42,957 nucleotides of DNA from CAYZQE01 sp964480635 (GCA_964480635.1 CAYZQE010000009.1:1-42957); one strand, 5' to 3'; numbered from the stretch's first letter, positions 16,309 through 24,826 are shown. The notes: generated from the letters alone by a model not told the origin. Program-made: numbers and translations.

Positions 16309-18119
16309 GTATCGAAAGAAGACGTTTTGACGCATTGATTATTGGTGCGGGTGGTGGAGGTCTTAGAGCTGCGTTAGAGTTGTCTCGTGCTGACGTCAAT
16401 GTTGCCGTAGTGTCTAAAGTGTTTCCAACGCGCTCACATACGGTAGCAGCTCAAGGTGGTGTCAATGCTGCACTTGCAAATGTGTTACCCGATAATTGGC
16501 ATTGGCATATGTTTGATACTGTTAAAGGCAGTGATTACTTAGGTGATCAAGATGCGATTGAATATATGTGCCGAGCTGCACCAAAATTAGTGTATGAACT
16601 TGAGCACAGCGGCGTACCTTTTTCACGCTTAGATAATGGTAAAATTTATCAACGAGCCTTTGGTGGTCAAAGCCAAAATTTTGGTGAAAAACAAGCCGCA
16701 CGAACCTGTGCAGCAGCAGATAGAACAGGGCATGCTATTTTACATGCGCTATATCAGCAAAATATACGTGCTAAAACTCATTTCTTCGATGAATATTTTG
16801 CGACAGATTTAATCAAAGATACTGATGGCAATGTGCTTGGCACAATCGCAGTCAGTATCCAAACCGGTGAGCCTGTACTGATTGAGTCAAAAACAACCTT
16901 ACTGGCTACAGGTGGCGCAGGACAAATTTATCGTACCAATACCAATGCGCTTATCAATACGGGTGATGGTCTTGGCATGGCATTGCGTGCAGGTATACCG
17001 TTACAAGATATGGAATTTGTGCAATTTCATCCAACGGGCATTGCTGGTTTAGGCATGTTAATTACAGAAGGCACACGGGGCGAGGGTGGCTATTTAGTCA
17101 ATTCTGATGGCGAACGTTTTATGGAGCGTTATGCACCCAATGCAAAAGACTTAGCGAGTAGAGATGTCGTGAGTCGAGCCATTTACACCGAAGTCAAAGA
17201 AGGCCGCGGAGTGGGTGAAAATAAAGACCATGTATTACTTAAGCTAGATCACTTGGGCGAAGAGACCATTCAAAAACGTTTGCCTGGTATTCGCCAATCT
17301 TGCATTACGTTTATGAATATAGACCCTGTCACTCAGCCTATACCTGTGTTTCCGACAGCGCACTATTTTATGGGTGGTATTCCAACAAACCGTAAAGGGC
17401 AAGTTGTTGTGCCAATTAAAGATACACCCGAAGAACCTATACCCGGGTTGTACGCAGCAGGTGAGTGTGCCTGTGTATCTGTGCATGGTGCTAATCGTTT
17501 AGGTGGCAATTCACTATTAGATATTTTGGTGTTTGGTCGAGCAGCGGCTATTGATATGATCAAGTACATTAAAGCAACGCGATACCATAAGCCTTTAGAT
17601 GAAGACTCTGTCGATGCAGCTTTAGAGCGGTTACAACGTTGGGATCAAGCACGCCCCGGCTCCATGCCTCATGGCGATATACCGTCCGTCCCTGGACATA
17701 AAGGTGAGGGTGAATCTGTCGCTGGATTAAAAGCTGATTTGCAAAAGGCTATGGAAGACTATTGCGGTGTTTACCGTACTCAAGAACTAATGGATGAAGG
17801 CGTTATTGAAATAAAAAAGATTAAAGAGCGTTATAAAAACGTGTTTATTAATGATTTTTCACGTGTCTTTAACACCGCACGAATAGAAGCCTTGGAATTA
17901 GAAAACTTAATTGATGTTGCGCTTTCAGTCGTCGTTTCAGCTGCGGCAAGACAAGAAAGTAGAGGCGCGCATTCTCGTGTCGATAAACCGACGCGAGATG
18001 ATTTGCAGTGGATGAAGCATAGTGTTTATCATCCTGATGATGGCCATATGGATTATAAACCAGTACGCACAAAACCAATGACCGTTGACACATTTCCACC
18101 TAAAGAGCGGGTGTACTAG
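16305..18119 (+). CDS. sdhA: Succinate dehydrogenase flavoprotein subunit
   Basis: 604 residues. FAD dinucleotide motif GAGGGGLRAALELS near residue 14, the covalent-flavin histidine in RSHTVAAQGG, HPTGIAGLG, TRGEGGYLVN and HGANRLGGNSLLD. It oxidises succinate to fumarate on the cytoplasmic side and passes electrons to SdhB. The usual flavinylation factor SdhE is encoded two genes downstream. Confidence 0.98.
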   Translation: MSIERRRFDALIIGAGGGGLRAALELSRADVNVAVVSKVFPTRSHTVAAQGGVNAALANVLPDNWHWHMFDTVKGSDYLGDQDAIEYMCRAAPKLVYELEHSGVPFSRLDNGKIYQRAFGGQSQNFGEKQAARTCAAADRTGHAILHALYQQNIRAKTHFFDEYFATDLIKDTDGNVLGTIAVSIQTGEPVLIESKTTLLATGGAGQIYRTNTNALINTGDGLGMALRAGIPLQDMEFVQFHPTGIAGLGMLITEGTRGEGGYLVNSDGERFMERYAPNAKDLASRDVVSRAIYTEVKEGRGVGENKDHVLLKLDHLGEETIQKRLPGIRQSCITFMNIDPVTQPIPVFPTAHYFMGGIPTNRKGQVVVPIKDTPEEPIPGLYAAGECACVSVHGANRLGGNSLLDILVFGRAAAIDMIKYIKATRYHKPLDEDSVDAALERLQRWDQARPGSMPHGDIPSVPGHKGEGESVAGLKADLQKAMEDYCGVYRTQELMDEGVIEIKKIKERYKNVFINDFSRVFNTARIEALELENLIDVALSVVVSAAARQESRGAHSRVDKPTRDDLQWMKHSVYHPDDGHMDYKPVRTKPMTVDTFPPKERVY

Positions 18120-18122
18120 ATC

Positions 18123-18818
18123 ATGATATTCAATATATATAGATATAATCCAGAAACAGATAAAAAGCCCTATTATCAAGACTATGAACTCAAAGACCTT
18201 GACCCCGGCACAATGCTTTTAGATGCTTTGTTATTGCTTAAAGAGCAAGACTCTTCATTGTCTTTTCGCCGCTCGTGCCGCGAAGGGGTATGCGGCTCTG
18301 ACGGTATGAATATTAATGGCGTTAACCGTTTAGCATGCGTCACTAAAGTCGTTGATTTAGGGAATCGAATAGAGCTTAGGCCCTTACCTGGCTTACCAGT
18401 GATCCGTGATTTGATTATTGATATGGAGCAGTTTTACAAACAATATAGAGCGGTTAAGCCTTTTTTAATTGGTATAGAGCCAGAACCAGAAGTAGAAAGA
18501 TTACAAAGCCCAGAAGACAGAGATAAGCTCGATGGCTTATATGAATGTATTTTATGCGGCTGTTGTTCTACTGCATGCCCCTCGTTTTGGTGGAACCCAG
18601 ATAAATTTTTAGGCCCAGCTGCACTATTGCAAGCATCACGCTTTATTGAAGATAGCCGTGACGCGGCAACAGAAGAACGATTAGAGCAATTAGATGACGC
18701 CTATAAGTTGTATCGTTGTCATAGCATAATGAATTGCGTTCAAGTGTGTCCTAAAGACTTAAACCCAACCAAAGCGATAGGACGTATTAAAGAGCGTATG
18801 GTTAAGGCCAAGCTATAA
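18123..18818 (+). CDS. sdhB: Succinate dehydrogenase iron-sulfur subunit
   Basis: 231 residues with all three cluster motifs: [2Fe-2S] in SCREGVCGSDGMNINGVNRLAC, quoted only in part as SCREGVCGSDG; [4Fe-4S] CILCGCCSTACP; and [3Fe-4S] CHSIMNCVQVCPKDLNP. It passes electrons from the flavin to ubiquinone. Starts 3 bp after sdhA. Confidence 0.98.
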   Translation: MIFNIYRYNPETDKKPYYQDYELKDLDPGTMLLDALLLLKEQDSSLSFRRSCREGVCGSDGMNINGVNRLACVTKVVDLGNRIELRPLPGLPVIRDLIIDMEQFYKQYRAVKPFLIGIEPEPEVERLQSPEDRDKLDGLYECILCGCCSTACPSFWWNPDKFLGPAALLQASRFIEDSRDAATEERLEQLDDAYKLYRCHSIMNCVQVCPKDLNPTKAIGRIKERMVKAKL

Positions 18819-18820
18819 AG

Positions 18821-19099
18821 ATGCCAAACGAAACTGCCATTCATGTGCCAGAAGTATCCGCATCAGAACTAAAATGGCGCTGCCGCAGAGGCATGTTAGA
18901 ATTAGATTTGTTCTTATCTCGTTTTGTTGCAAATGAGCAAGGTTTAAAACAATTGCAAGATGATGAGCGAGCTCGGTTTTATCAGTTATTAGATTATCCT
19001 GATCAAGAGCTGTTTGAAATTCTCATTGGCAAAACTTTTGCTATCGATCACGAGATTAACCATATTGCAAAAAAAATCCAACAATGTTCAGCACTTTAA
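18821..19099 (+). CDS. sdhE: SdhE, FAD assembly factor for SdhA
   Basis: 92 residues. The diagnostic stretch LKWRCRRGMLELDLFL contains the RGxxE motif needed for covalent flavinylation of SdhA. Placed 2 bp after sdhB in the same operon. The C-terminus overlaps the start region of ygfX, the usual pairing in gammaproteobacteria. Confidence 0.94.
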   Translation: MPNETAIHVPEVSASELKWRCRRGMLELDLFLSRFVANEQGLKQLQDDERARFYQLLDYPDQELFEILIGKTFAIDHEINHIAKKIQQCSAL

Positions 19100-19487
19100 A
19101 ATAAAACCGAGTAAAGCTTTAAAATATTTTAAAGTTTTACTCAATCTAACGGCCTTTGCATTAATTGTATTTTGTTCAATAGAATGGGCATTTAAAGTCT
19201 TATTGGTTTTATTATTGGCACTAGAGTTTCAGCGCCAACAAATAATAACTAAAAATGAAAACCACGTAACTGCGATAGAAATTAGAGACAATAAATTGTT
19301 TTTAATGCGCCATCACGATGATCAGTTTCAATCAATTGATAGCGTTAATATAAAACAAAATCGCATCTTTGCTGAGTTAGAGCTACACTTAAAAGATGAA
19401 GTTAGGTCAGAGTTTATCTGCCGAGACAGCTTCGCATCTCAATATCAATTTTGTTCACTCATGCAACATTTACGGTTTATTCATTAA
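19065..19487 (+). CDS. ygfX: YgfX/CptA-like small membrane protein
   Basis: About 140 residues with two adjacent hydrophobic helices (ALKYFKVLLNLTAFALIVF and WAFKVLLVLLLALEF) preceded by IKPSKAL, the K/R-P-S pattern of YgfX. It overlaps sdhE, its standard partner. In E. coli YgfX/YgfY were described as a toxin-antitoxin pair, but SdhE is now known as a flavinylation factor, so YgfX function is unclear. The start is uncertain: no ATG exists; TTG 19065 is chosen and TTG 19014 is an alternative. Confidence 0.7.
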   Translation: MQKKSNNVQHFKIKPSKALKYFKVLLNLTAFALIVFCSIEWAFKVLLVLLLALEFQRQQIITKNENHVTAIEIRDNKLFLMRHHDDQFQSIDSVNIKQNRIFAELELHLKDEVRSEFICRDSFASQYQFCSLMQHLRFIH

Positions 19488-19494
19488 TTAATCT

Positions 19495-19929
19495 ATGCTT
19501 ATAAAATCAAGGCTCACTCAATTTAAAGATAACAAAGCTCAATATATTGCCTTAATGGATTTGTATGAGCAAAACTACATTCGTTTAAGGTGTTTAATAC
19601 CCAGTATGGAGATAGCCGACGTGATGGTTTCACAAGTGAAAGGTTATTCTGATTTACACTTATCCATTAAAGAGCGATTTAAATATACGACGATTTTAAA
19701 TTTAACCTATCAGTTTAAACAAAAAGAAAAGCCAGCTTTATTATTGCCCGATCTAAATATAAGGATCTATCACGATGCAAAAACAGCCGAAGTGCAAAAT
19801 AGACAAAGTAGAGTGCATCAAATATTAAGTGATAAAGGCAGTATTGCCCATCAATATCAATTAAATCGATTTTTGTATAAATGGTTAGGTTATTGCTTAT
19901 ACCAAGGGCATAAATTCTATACAAAATAG
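19495..19929 (+). CDS. yqiB: YqiB-like DUF1249 protein
   Basis: 144 residues matching the DUF1249/YqiB pattern: MDLYEQNYIRLRCLIPSM at the start, ERFKYTTILNLTYQ, LPDLNIRIYHDAKTAEV in the middle and QLNRFLYKWLGYCLYQGH at the end. Its function is unknown. In E. coli yqiB lies between nudF and cpdA, so the position after ygfX is different. It closes the sdh-ygfX transcription unit before a terminator. Confidence 0.85.
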   Translation: MLIKSRLTQFKDNKAQYIALMDLYEQNYIRLRCLIPSMEIADVMVSQVKGYSDLHLSIKERFKYTTILNLTYQFKQKEKPALLLPDLNIRIYHDAKTAEVQNRQSRVHQILSDKGSIAHQYQLNRFLYKWLGYCLYQGHKFYTK

Positions 19930-19965
19930 AAATTGAGGGTATTCAAATTATTTTGTTATAGGCAT

Positions 19966-19992
19966 AAAAAAACCCGCCTAAACGGGTTTTTA
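19966..19992. terminator. Bidirectional intrinsic terminator
   Basis: AAAAACCCG / CGGGTTTTT stem with a six-base loop. A-run on the left and T-run on the right mean it can stop yqiB transcripts (plus) and the small-gene transcript (minus), which converge here. Confidence 0.9.
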
Positions 19993-20012
19993 ACAGATGT
20001 TAGCTTTTAGAC

Positions 20013-20204
20013 TTAAGTCCAATCACCAAAGTTACCTGTTTCTTTTTCTGTGCCATCTTCAAAGCCAGCAGAATAAGCATCATTTAAGTTTTGCTCTTCA
20101 CGCTCTGGGTGCCCAAGGTAAGCACCTTGCCATCCGATAATGTACTCTTGTTGTACGTTCATGTCTTCCATTTTAGTCGTCGCATCACGATATGCTTGAT
20201 CCAT
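20013..20204 (-). CDS. Small acidic protein of unknown function, faintly RMF-like
   Basis: 63 residues, start ATG with AGAGGT upstream. Two halves share a pattern: YIIGWQGAYLGHPEREEQ and DAYSAGFEDGTEKE (aromatic, G, aromatic, G/D-G). The GWxxAyxG pattern recalls ribosome modulation factor, but RMF is basic and this protein is acidic, so homology is not claimed. It lies 66 bp downstream of the TrpD-like gene and probably on its transcript, ending at the shared terminator. Confidence 0.6.
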   Translation of the reverse strand: MDQAYRDATTKMEDMNVQQEYIIGWQGAYLGHPEREEQNLNDAYSAGFEDGTEKETGNFGDWT

Positions 20205-20270
20205 AGTAGTTACCTCTAAAGTCAGTCAATTAAATGTTAATTAAAAAATTATCCCACTATTATAGCAATA

Positions 20271-21365
20271 TTAGGGATGGTTGTTAAATTTTTCTAATGC
20301 TTTTCCTGAGTCTATTGCATTTTTAAGTTGTTCTGCCGCTTCAGTCATGCTGATTTTAGCTATTTGGCTTAAAATAATTGAGCCGCAATAAACCATGCTA
20401 TCTCTAGCGGCACCCGCTTCACCATTTAACGCGGCAATGCCTTGCATCGCAGCTTCGTTAGCTAAGGTAATAATATCATCTGGGTTTTTGTTCTTTTCAA
20501 TCTCTTTTAAAGATTCAGGTAATGGGTTATTACGAAAGCCTTGTTCAATGCCTAAATCCATAGGCGATACTTCAGTCATTGTTTCTTCGCCCATTTCGGT
20601 ATAAGAAAAATAACGCCCAGGCTGTTTTAATGAGGGTACAACACCACCTTCGACACCGCGAATAAGTACCATGCTATCAAACTTAGCTTGGCGGGCTAAA
20701 CTCGCATAAATGGGTGGATAGGCTTTATGGACAAAACCAGAGACAAAATGAGTTTTACCTTTTGCTCGAAATGGTTGGGCTAATACCTCTACCGTTGTGA
20801 GTACTTGGCGTTTAATAATACGCTTCCGTAAAGGCTGCATATCGTGTAAAAGGGGGTTGTAAACCGATTGGTCAACATAAGACCAAGCACAATCTGATTC
20901 TAATGTTGCTTTCACATCATCTAAGCTCAATAAAGGGTTTTTACCAGCCGCTTGTAAAATATTGTGGTGAGTGACACCATGCTTTGGGCCTAGTATTTTA
21001 ATGCCATGAGTGATGGTGTTCCAGCCACAAGCGGCTAAAACTGCGGGCAAAAATGGTGAAGCAGGTACGCCTCTAATATAGCCATCATAGGGGTCGGATA
21101 AATCAATGAGATGATCGGTATTAACTTCAAGTCGTGGAGAGACATCTAATAAAGCTTGTAAAATGCCTCTGTTTTCATCATCGGTTTCGCGTTTCATGCG
21201 AATAGCAATAAAGAAGATACTGGTCTGAACCTCATCGGCATCACCCGATAAAATATATTTCATCGTGGCGTGAGCTTCATCAAAGTCTAAGTCTTTACTG
21301 TAATCAGGGCCAGTAGCGACTTTTTGAATGGCAAGATGTAAAGCGGTTGGTGTCTCAGTACTCAT
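20271..21365 (-). CDS. TrpD2/YbiB-type anthranilate phosphoribosyltransferase-like protein
   Basis: 364 residues with the glycosyltransferase family 3 layout: N-terminal helical domain (DFDEAHATMKYILSGDADEVQ; IRMKRET), then the PRPP/nucleoside domain. The GTGGD loop of real TrpD is replaced by DPYDGYIRG, and KHGN by GPKHGVTHHNIL. The late segment VLIRGVEGGVVPS corresponds to the VVHGxDGxDE stretch. So it is a TrpD paralogue with altered substrate loops; YbiB-type members bind nucleic acid. A tryptophan-codon leader and terminator lie upstream on its strand, arguing for a link to tryptophan. No other trp gene is nearby. Confidence 0.8.
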   Translation of the reverse strand: MSTETPTALHLAIQKVATGPDYSKDLDFDEAHATMKYILSGDADEVQTSIFFIAIRMKRETDDENRGILQALLDVSPRLEVNTDHLIDLSDPYDGYIRGVPASPFLPAVLAACGWNTITHGIKILGPKHGVTHHNILQAAGKNPLLSLDDVKATLESDCAWSYVDQSVYNPLLHDMQPLRKRIIKRQVLTTVEVLAQPFRAKGKTHFVSGFVHKAYPPIYASLARQAKFDSMVLIRGVEGGVVPSLKQPGRYFSYTEMGEETMTEVSPMDLGIEQGFRNNPLPESLKEIEKNKNPDDIITLANEAAMQGIAALNGEAGAARDSMVYCGSIILSQIAKISMTEAAEQLKNAIDSGKALEKFNNHP

Positions 21366-21414
21366 ATTTGAGGTCGTTAATTAAATGATTCGCGATTTTA
21401 AAGTGGACTTGATT

Positions 21415-21461
21415 AAATGAAAATACCCCAATAGAGGTGAACCGTGTGATTCATTGGTATT
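21415..21461 (-). terminator. Attenuator terminator in the leader of the TrpD-like gene
   Basis: On the minus strand AATACCAAT pairs with ATTGGGGTATT (two-base bulge), with inner GAA/TTC pairing, followed by TTTTCATTT. It ends about 50 bp before the gene start. The right arm can also pair with leader bases 21526-21540 (AATACCCCCTAAGAG versus CTCTATTGGGGTATT), giving an exclusive alternative fold. The TTCACC in the terminator loop is complementary to GGTGAA, which overlaps the leader-peptide stop. Confidence 0.6.
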
Positions 21462-21467
21462 AGATCG

Positions 21468-21494
21468 GTCGATAAATGCTCGTGCATTATCGAC
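21468..21494 (-). promoter_or_regulatory. Leader hairpin between Trp leader peptide and terminator
   Basis: On the minus strand GTCGATAATGC pairs with GCATTTATCGAC (one bulged base) around ACGA. It begins three bases after the leader stop codon, the position expected of a pause or competing stem in an attenuator. Confidence 0.6.
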
Positions 21495-21496
21495 AT

Positions 21497-21514
21497 TCAC
21501 CACATCCACCACAT
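21497..21514 (-). CDS. Putative tryptophan leader peptide MWWMW
   Basis: On the minus strand, ATG TGG TGG ATG TGG TGA encodes Met-Trp-Trp-Met-Trp. Three of five codons are Trp. AAGAGAAG lies about 8 bases before the ATG as a ribosome site. A hairpin and a T-rich terminator follow, then the TrpD-like gene 131 bp downstream of the peptide stop. All of this matches a trp-type attenuation leader. The tandem CCACATCCA repeat on the plus strand is the simple alternative origin of the codons. Confidence 0.55.
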   Translation of the reverse strand: MWWMW

Positions 21515-21594
21515 CCGTGTGGCTTCTCTTAGGGGGTATTAACAAAAAGCCTAGAAAATACTATTCTATGGGTAATTAAATTTAGAGAAAAGTT

Positions 21595-22020
21595 ATGACT
21601 GATGATGACCAAATGAATTATGCCAGTGGTATGGGGGCATTCGAATCTAAAGAATTTTCACGCGCTATGCAGTTTTTATTACCATTTGCTGCAAAAGGTG
21701 ACGCAGATGCACAACATCGTGCGGCTATTATGTATCAAAATGGTCTAGGTATGGTACGTAACGAAACTGAAGCTTATAAATGGATGAAGTTAGCCGCTGA
21801 CCAAGATCATGCGGTCGCTCAACATGGCATGGGCTTTATGTATATGGAGGGCGACTGTGCCGATAAAGATGGTGCGCTTGCAGTTGAATGGTTTACAAAA
21901 GCCGCTGAGCAAGGTTTGGTCGGGTCTCAAACGACATTAGCGATGATGTATGATGACGGTGTCTTGATAGACAAAAATCCTGAACTTGCTAAAGAGTGGT
22001 ACAAAAAAGCCGGCTTCTAA
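21595..22020 (+). CDS. Sel1-repeat (TPR-like) protein
   Basis: 141 residues with three Sel1 repeats of about 36 residues: AAKGDADAQHRAAIMYQNGLG, quoted here to its core AAxGDADAQ; AADQDHAVAQHGMGFMYMEG; and AAEQGLVGSQTTLAMMYDDG. No signal peptide, so a cytoplasmic adaptor-like protein. Sel1 proteins scaffold protein-protein contacts. It is divergent from the attenuated TrpD-like gene, with no partner in its own direction: moxR follows 163 bp later after a palindrome. Confidence 0.88.
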   Translation: MTDDDQMNYASGMGAFESKEFSRAMQFLLPFAAKGDADAQHRAAIMYQNGLGMVRNETEAYKWMKLAADQDHAVAQHGMGFMYMEGDCADKDGALAVEWFTKAAEQGLVGSQTTLAMMYDDGVLIDKNPELAKEWYKKAGF

Positions 22021-22038
22021 TTTTAACTATTCATATCA

Positions 22039-22128
22039 CCTTTGAAATCAGCCAACTATTCGTTAAAAAATAATTGCTTACACATGTAAGCGCATAATTT
22101 TTGACCTCGATTTGACTAATTTCAAAGG
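22039..22128. repeat. 90-bp near-palindrome between sel1 and moxR genes
   Basis: Ends CCTTTGAAATCAG and CTAATTTCAAAGG match in 12 of 13 pairs. The inner arms AAAAAATAATTGCTTAC and GTAAGCGCATAATTTTT pair with few mismatches around ACAT. No ORF, no T tract. It differs in sequence from the palindromes at 5111 and 12607. Confidence 0.65.
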
Positions 22129-22183
22129 CAATCTAAATAGCTAAAATGCAATAATTTTATTAAACCTATTATAGAGCACATAA

Positions 22184-23224
22184 ATGCGCCCAGCTTATTT
22201 AACCCAAGTATTAAACGAAGAAGTTATCGCTGCCGATAACGGTCACCACACACCTGTCATGATTTGGGGTGCGCCGGGTGTTGGTAAATCACAACTTATT
22301 GTACAGTTAGGTCAAACTCATAATATCCCAGTCATAGATATTCGCTTATCTCAAATGGAACCGAGTGATTTACGTGGAATTCCCTTTAAAAATGGCGAGT
22401 CTGTTGAATGGGCTATCCCATCCATGCTACCGAATGCACAAAAGCATGGCAATAAAGGTATTTTGTTTTTAGATGAAATAACCTCCGCTACGCCGAGTGT
22501 GTCAGCAGCGGCTTATCAGTTGATTCTTGATCGTAAGCTTGGCGAATATGAAATCCCTGATGGCTGGGCTATATTTGCCGCAGGTAATCGTGCCGGTGAT
22601 CGCGGTGTTACCTATACCATGCCTGCGCCGCTAGCAAATCGGTTTTCACACTTTGAATTGGATTTAAACTTAGATGATTGGGTGTCTTGGGCTTATAAAA
22701 ACAACATTGATGAACGTGTGATAGGTTTTTTACGTTTTCGTCCAGAATTATTATTTGATTTCGATCCTGCTCATAACCCTATTGCTTTCCCGTCACCGCG
22801 TTCTTGGGAGTTTGCGCACAGGGCATTAAAAAAATTCGAAAACCACCCAAACTTGATGTTAGGTTCATTGCAAGCTTGTGTAGGGCAAGCGCCCGGCATA
22901 GAGCTTAATGCTTTTGTTGAAAGCTTAGATCAAATGCCTGATTTAGACCTTATCATTAAAGGCGAAGACGTTAAAACACCTGAAGAAATTGACCTGCAAT
23001 ATGCAGTTGCTGCCGCTTTAGTGGGTCGTGCGATACGTGCGCAAGGTTCAGATAATCAGGTCGAAGTGTATGGTCATATTTTAAATTATGCTGCGCTGTT
23101 ACCACTGCGTGAAATGGGTGTTATGTTAGTGTCTGATATGCACAGAGCTATCGGCAATGATTTATTCGAAGTCGAAGAATTTGCCGATTGGGCGGAAGCC
23201 ATCGGCGACTTGATGCTGTATTAG
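22184..23224 (+). CDS. MoxR-family AAA+ ATPase
   Basis: 346 residues. Walker A GAPGVGKSQL near residue 30, DLRGIPF, Walker B GILFLDEITSA, sensor 1 FAAGNRAGDRG and arginine-finger region APLANRFSHFELD. MoxR ATPases act as chaperones that assemble or activate complexes, nearly always with a VWA-domain partner, which here is the next gene (14 bp away). The specific client is not evident. Confidence 0.93.
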   Translation: MRPAYLTQVLNEEVIAADNGHHTPVMIWGAPGVGKSQLIVQLGQTHNIPVIDIRLSQMEPSDLRGIPFKNGESVEWAIPSMLPNAQKHGNKGILFLDEITSATPSVSAAAYQLILDRKLGEYEIPDGWAIFAAGNRAGDRGVTYTMPAPLANRFSHFELDLNLDDWVSWAYKNNIDERVIGFLRFRPELLFDFDPAHNPIAFPSPRSWEFAHRALKKFENHPNLMLGSLQACVGQAPGIELNAFVESLDQMPDLDLIIKGEDVKTPEEIDLQYAVAAALVGRAIRAQGSDNQVEVYGHILNYAALLPLREMGVMLVSDMHRAIGNDLFEVEEFADWAEAIGDLMLY

Positions 23225-23238
23225 GCTTTAATGTTAGC

Positions 23239-24570
23239 ATGAACATAGAACTCCACGATCAACAAGGCTTCGATAAAGAAAACTACAATAAGCTGTGCGC
23301 TGCACGAACAAAACTTATTTTAGATAAGCCATTTTTAGGCGCATTGGTTTTACGTTTGCCACTGGTACCTGCGGATAAAAGTTGGTGCCCAACCACAGGC
23401 ACCGATGCTAAGAGTTTTTTTTATAATCCAGAATATATTAATAACTTAAAAGCAGCCGAAGTGCAGTTTGTATTAGCTCATGAAGCATTGCATTGTGCTT
23501 TGTCTCATTTTGCACGACGTGAACATCGCGTTAAACATAGATGGGATTTAGCCTGTGACTTTGCAATAAACCCATTATTGCAAAAAGAAGGCTTAAAAGC
23601 GCCAGAATGCAGTTTGTTTATGAAGCCTTATGAGGGCATGACCGCAGAAGAAATTTACCCTTTAATTAAAGATAACGATAAATCAGAAACTTTAGATCAG
23701 CATTTATATGATAAACCAGACCAAGCTGATGAAGGCGGGCAAGACAAGCAAGACAACCCTTTAGATAAAAAAGAAGAAGATAAGCCAGAGCAAGGGCCTT
23801 CAAATAACCCTAAGCAAGGTGAAACAGACCCCAGCAAAAGTAATAAATCAGAACAAGGGCAGGGCGGACAAAATGCACAGCCAGACCCCAATCAATCAGG
23901 GACACAAAAAACGGCACCAGAGCCTTTAACCGAACAAGAAAAAGATAATCTCAGTACGCAATGGCAACAGCGCATGGCAGGTGCGGCACAGCAAGCGATG
24001 CAAGCAGGTAAAATGGGTGAAGGCATGGCTCGCATCATAGACTTTATGTTGCAACCACAACTGCCTTGGCGTCACTTAATGACGCGTTATTTTAATAATA
24101 TGGCGAAAGATGATTACAGCTATACAAGGCCCTCATCAAGACGTGGAGAACCTGCCATTCTACCCAGTTTACGCAGTTCGCAGCTGAATGCGGTCATTGC
24201 AGTTGATGTCAGTGGCTCAGTCGATGATGATGAACTCTGTGAGTTTGTCTCAGAAGTGAATGCCTTAAAATCACAAATACGCTCAAAAATAATATTATTA
24301 GCGTGTGATTCACGGCTCAATAAAGAATGCCCTTGGGTGTTTGAACCTTGGGACTTATGCGAGCTTCCAAAATCGTTAACAGGTGGTGGCGGCACAAAAT
24401 TTACCCCCGTATTTGATTGGATAGCTAAACAAGATATGGCACCTGATTTACTCATTTATTTTACCGATGCCAAAGGTGAATTCCCAACTATTCAGCCTAA
24501 TTATCCTGTGGTATGGTTAATTAAAGGTAAAGAAGATGTGCCATGGGGACAGAGGATTCAGTTAAATTAA
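23239..24570 (+). CDS. VWA and metallopeptidase-like protein (DUF2201 type), MoxR partner
   Basis: 443 residues from the ATG at 23239. The N-terminal putative metallopeptidase domain holds VLAHEALHCALSHFARR, an HExxH zinc motif near residue 82, and WDLACDFAINPLL. A low-complexity Gln/Asp/Lys/Pro linker spans about 145-235. The C-terminal VWA-like domain has the MIDAS DVSGSVDDDEL and GGGGTKFTPVF. It pairs with MoxR as chaperone and substrate-binding partner. Whether the HExxH site is catalytic is unknown. Confidence 0.9.
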   Translation: MNIELHDQQGFDKENYNKLCAARTKLILDKPFLGALVLRLPLVPADKSWCPTTGTDAKSFFYNPEYINNLKAAEVQFVLAHEALHCALSHFARREHRVKHRWDLACDFAINPLLQKEGLKAPECSLFMKPYEGMTAEEIYPLIKDNDKSETLDQHLYDKPDQADEGGQDKQDNPLDKKEEDKPEQGPSNNPKQGETDPSKSNKSEQGQGGQNAQPDPNQSGTQKTAPEPLTEQEKDNLSTQWQQRMAGAAQQAMQAGKMGEGMARIIDFMLQPQLPWRHLMTRYFNNMAKDDYSYTRPSSRRGEPAILPSLRSSQLNAVIAVDVSGSVDDDELCEFVSEVNALKSQIRSKIILLACDSRLNKECPWVFEPWDLCELPKSLTGGGGTKFTPVFDWIAKQDMAPDLLIYFTDAKGEFPTIQPNYPVVWLIKGKEDVPWGQRIQLN

Positions 24571-24587
24571 TTTTAGGTGTATAGTCT

Positions 24588-24826
24588 ATGAATCCAACAG
24601 TTTTTAGAGAAGAAGGATATCGCTTTTTCTTTTTTTCGAGAGGAGAAGAAAGAATGCATGTGCATGTTATTTCAACAGATGGAGAAGCGAAGTATTGGTT
24701 AGAACCAGAAATTACTCTGGCTAAGAATTATAGACATTCTAAAAACAATTGAATCAAATAAAACGACTTGTAGAGGGTCATAAAAATGAGCTCATTAGCG
24801 CATGGCAACAGCACTTTAAAGGTTGA
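24588..24826 (+). pseudogene. DUF4160 gene broken by a one-base frameshift
   Basis: The first frame begins MNPTVFREEGYRFFFFSRGE and runs through HVHVISTDGEAKYWLEPEI, textbook DUF4160, but stops after 54 codons at 24750. In the next frame the C-terminal family end continues without a break as LNQIKRLVEGHKNELISAW and stops at 24824. Adding one A to the run at 24741-24745 restores a full-length protein. This is either a homopolymer sequencing error or a real inactivation. It overlaps the DUF2442 start by 41 bases. Confidence 0.85.

Noticed and set aside
20013..20204. Naming the small gene rmf
   Set aside because: Only a short GWxxAyxG resemblance; opposite charge to ribosome modulation factor.
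23188..23238. Upstream extension of the VWA metallopeptidase into moxR
   Set aside because: Residues before MNIELHD come from the moxR end in another frame.
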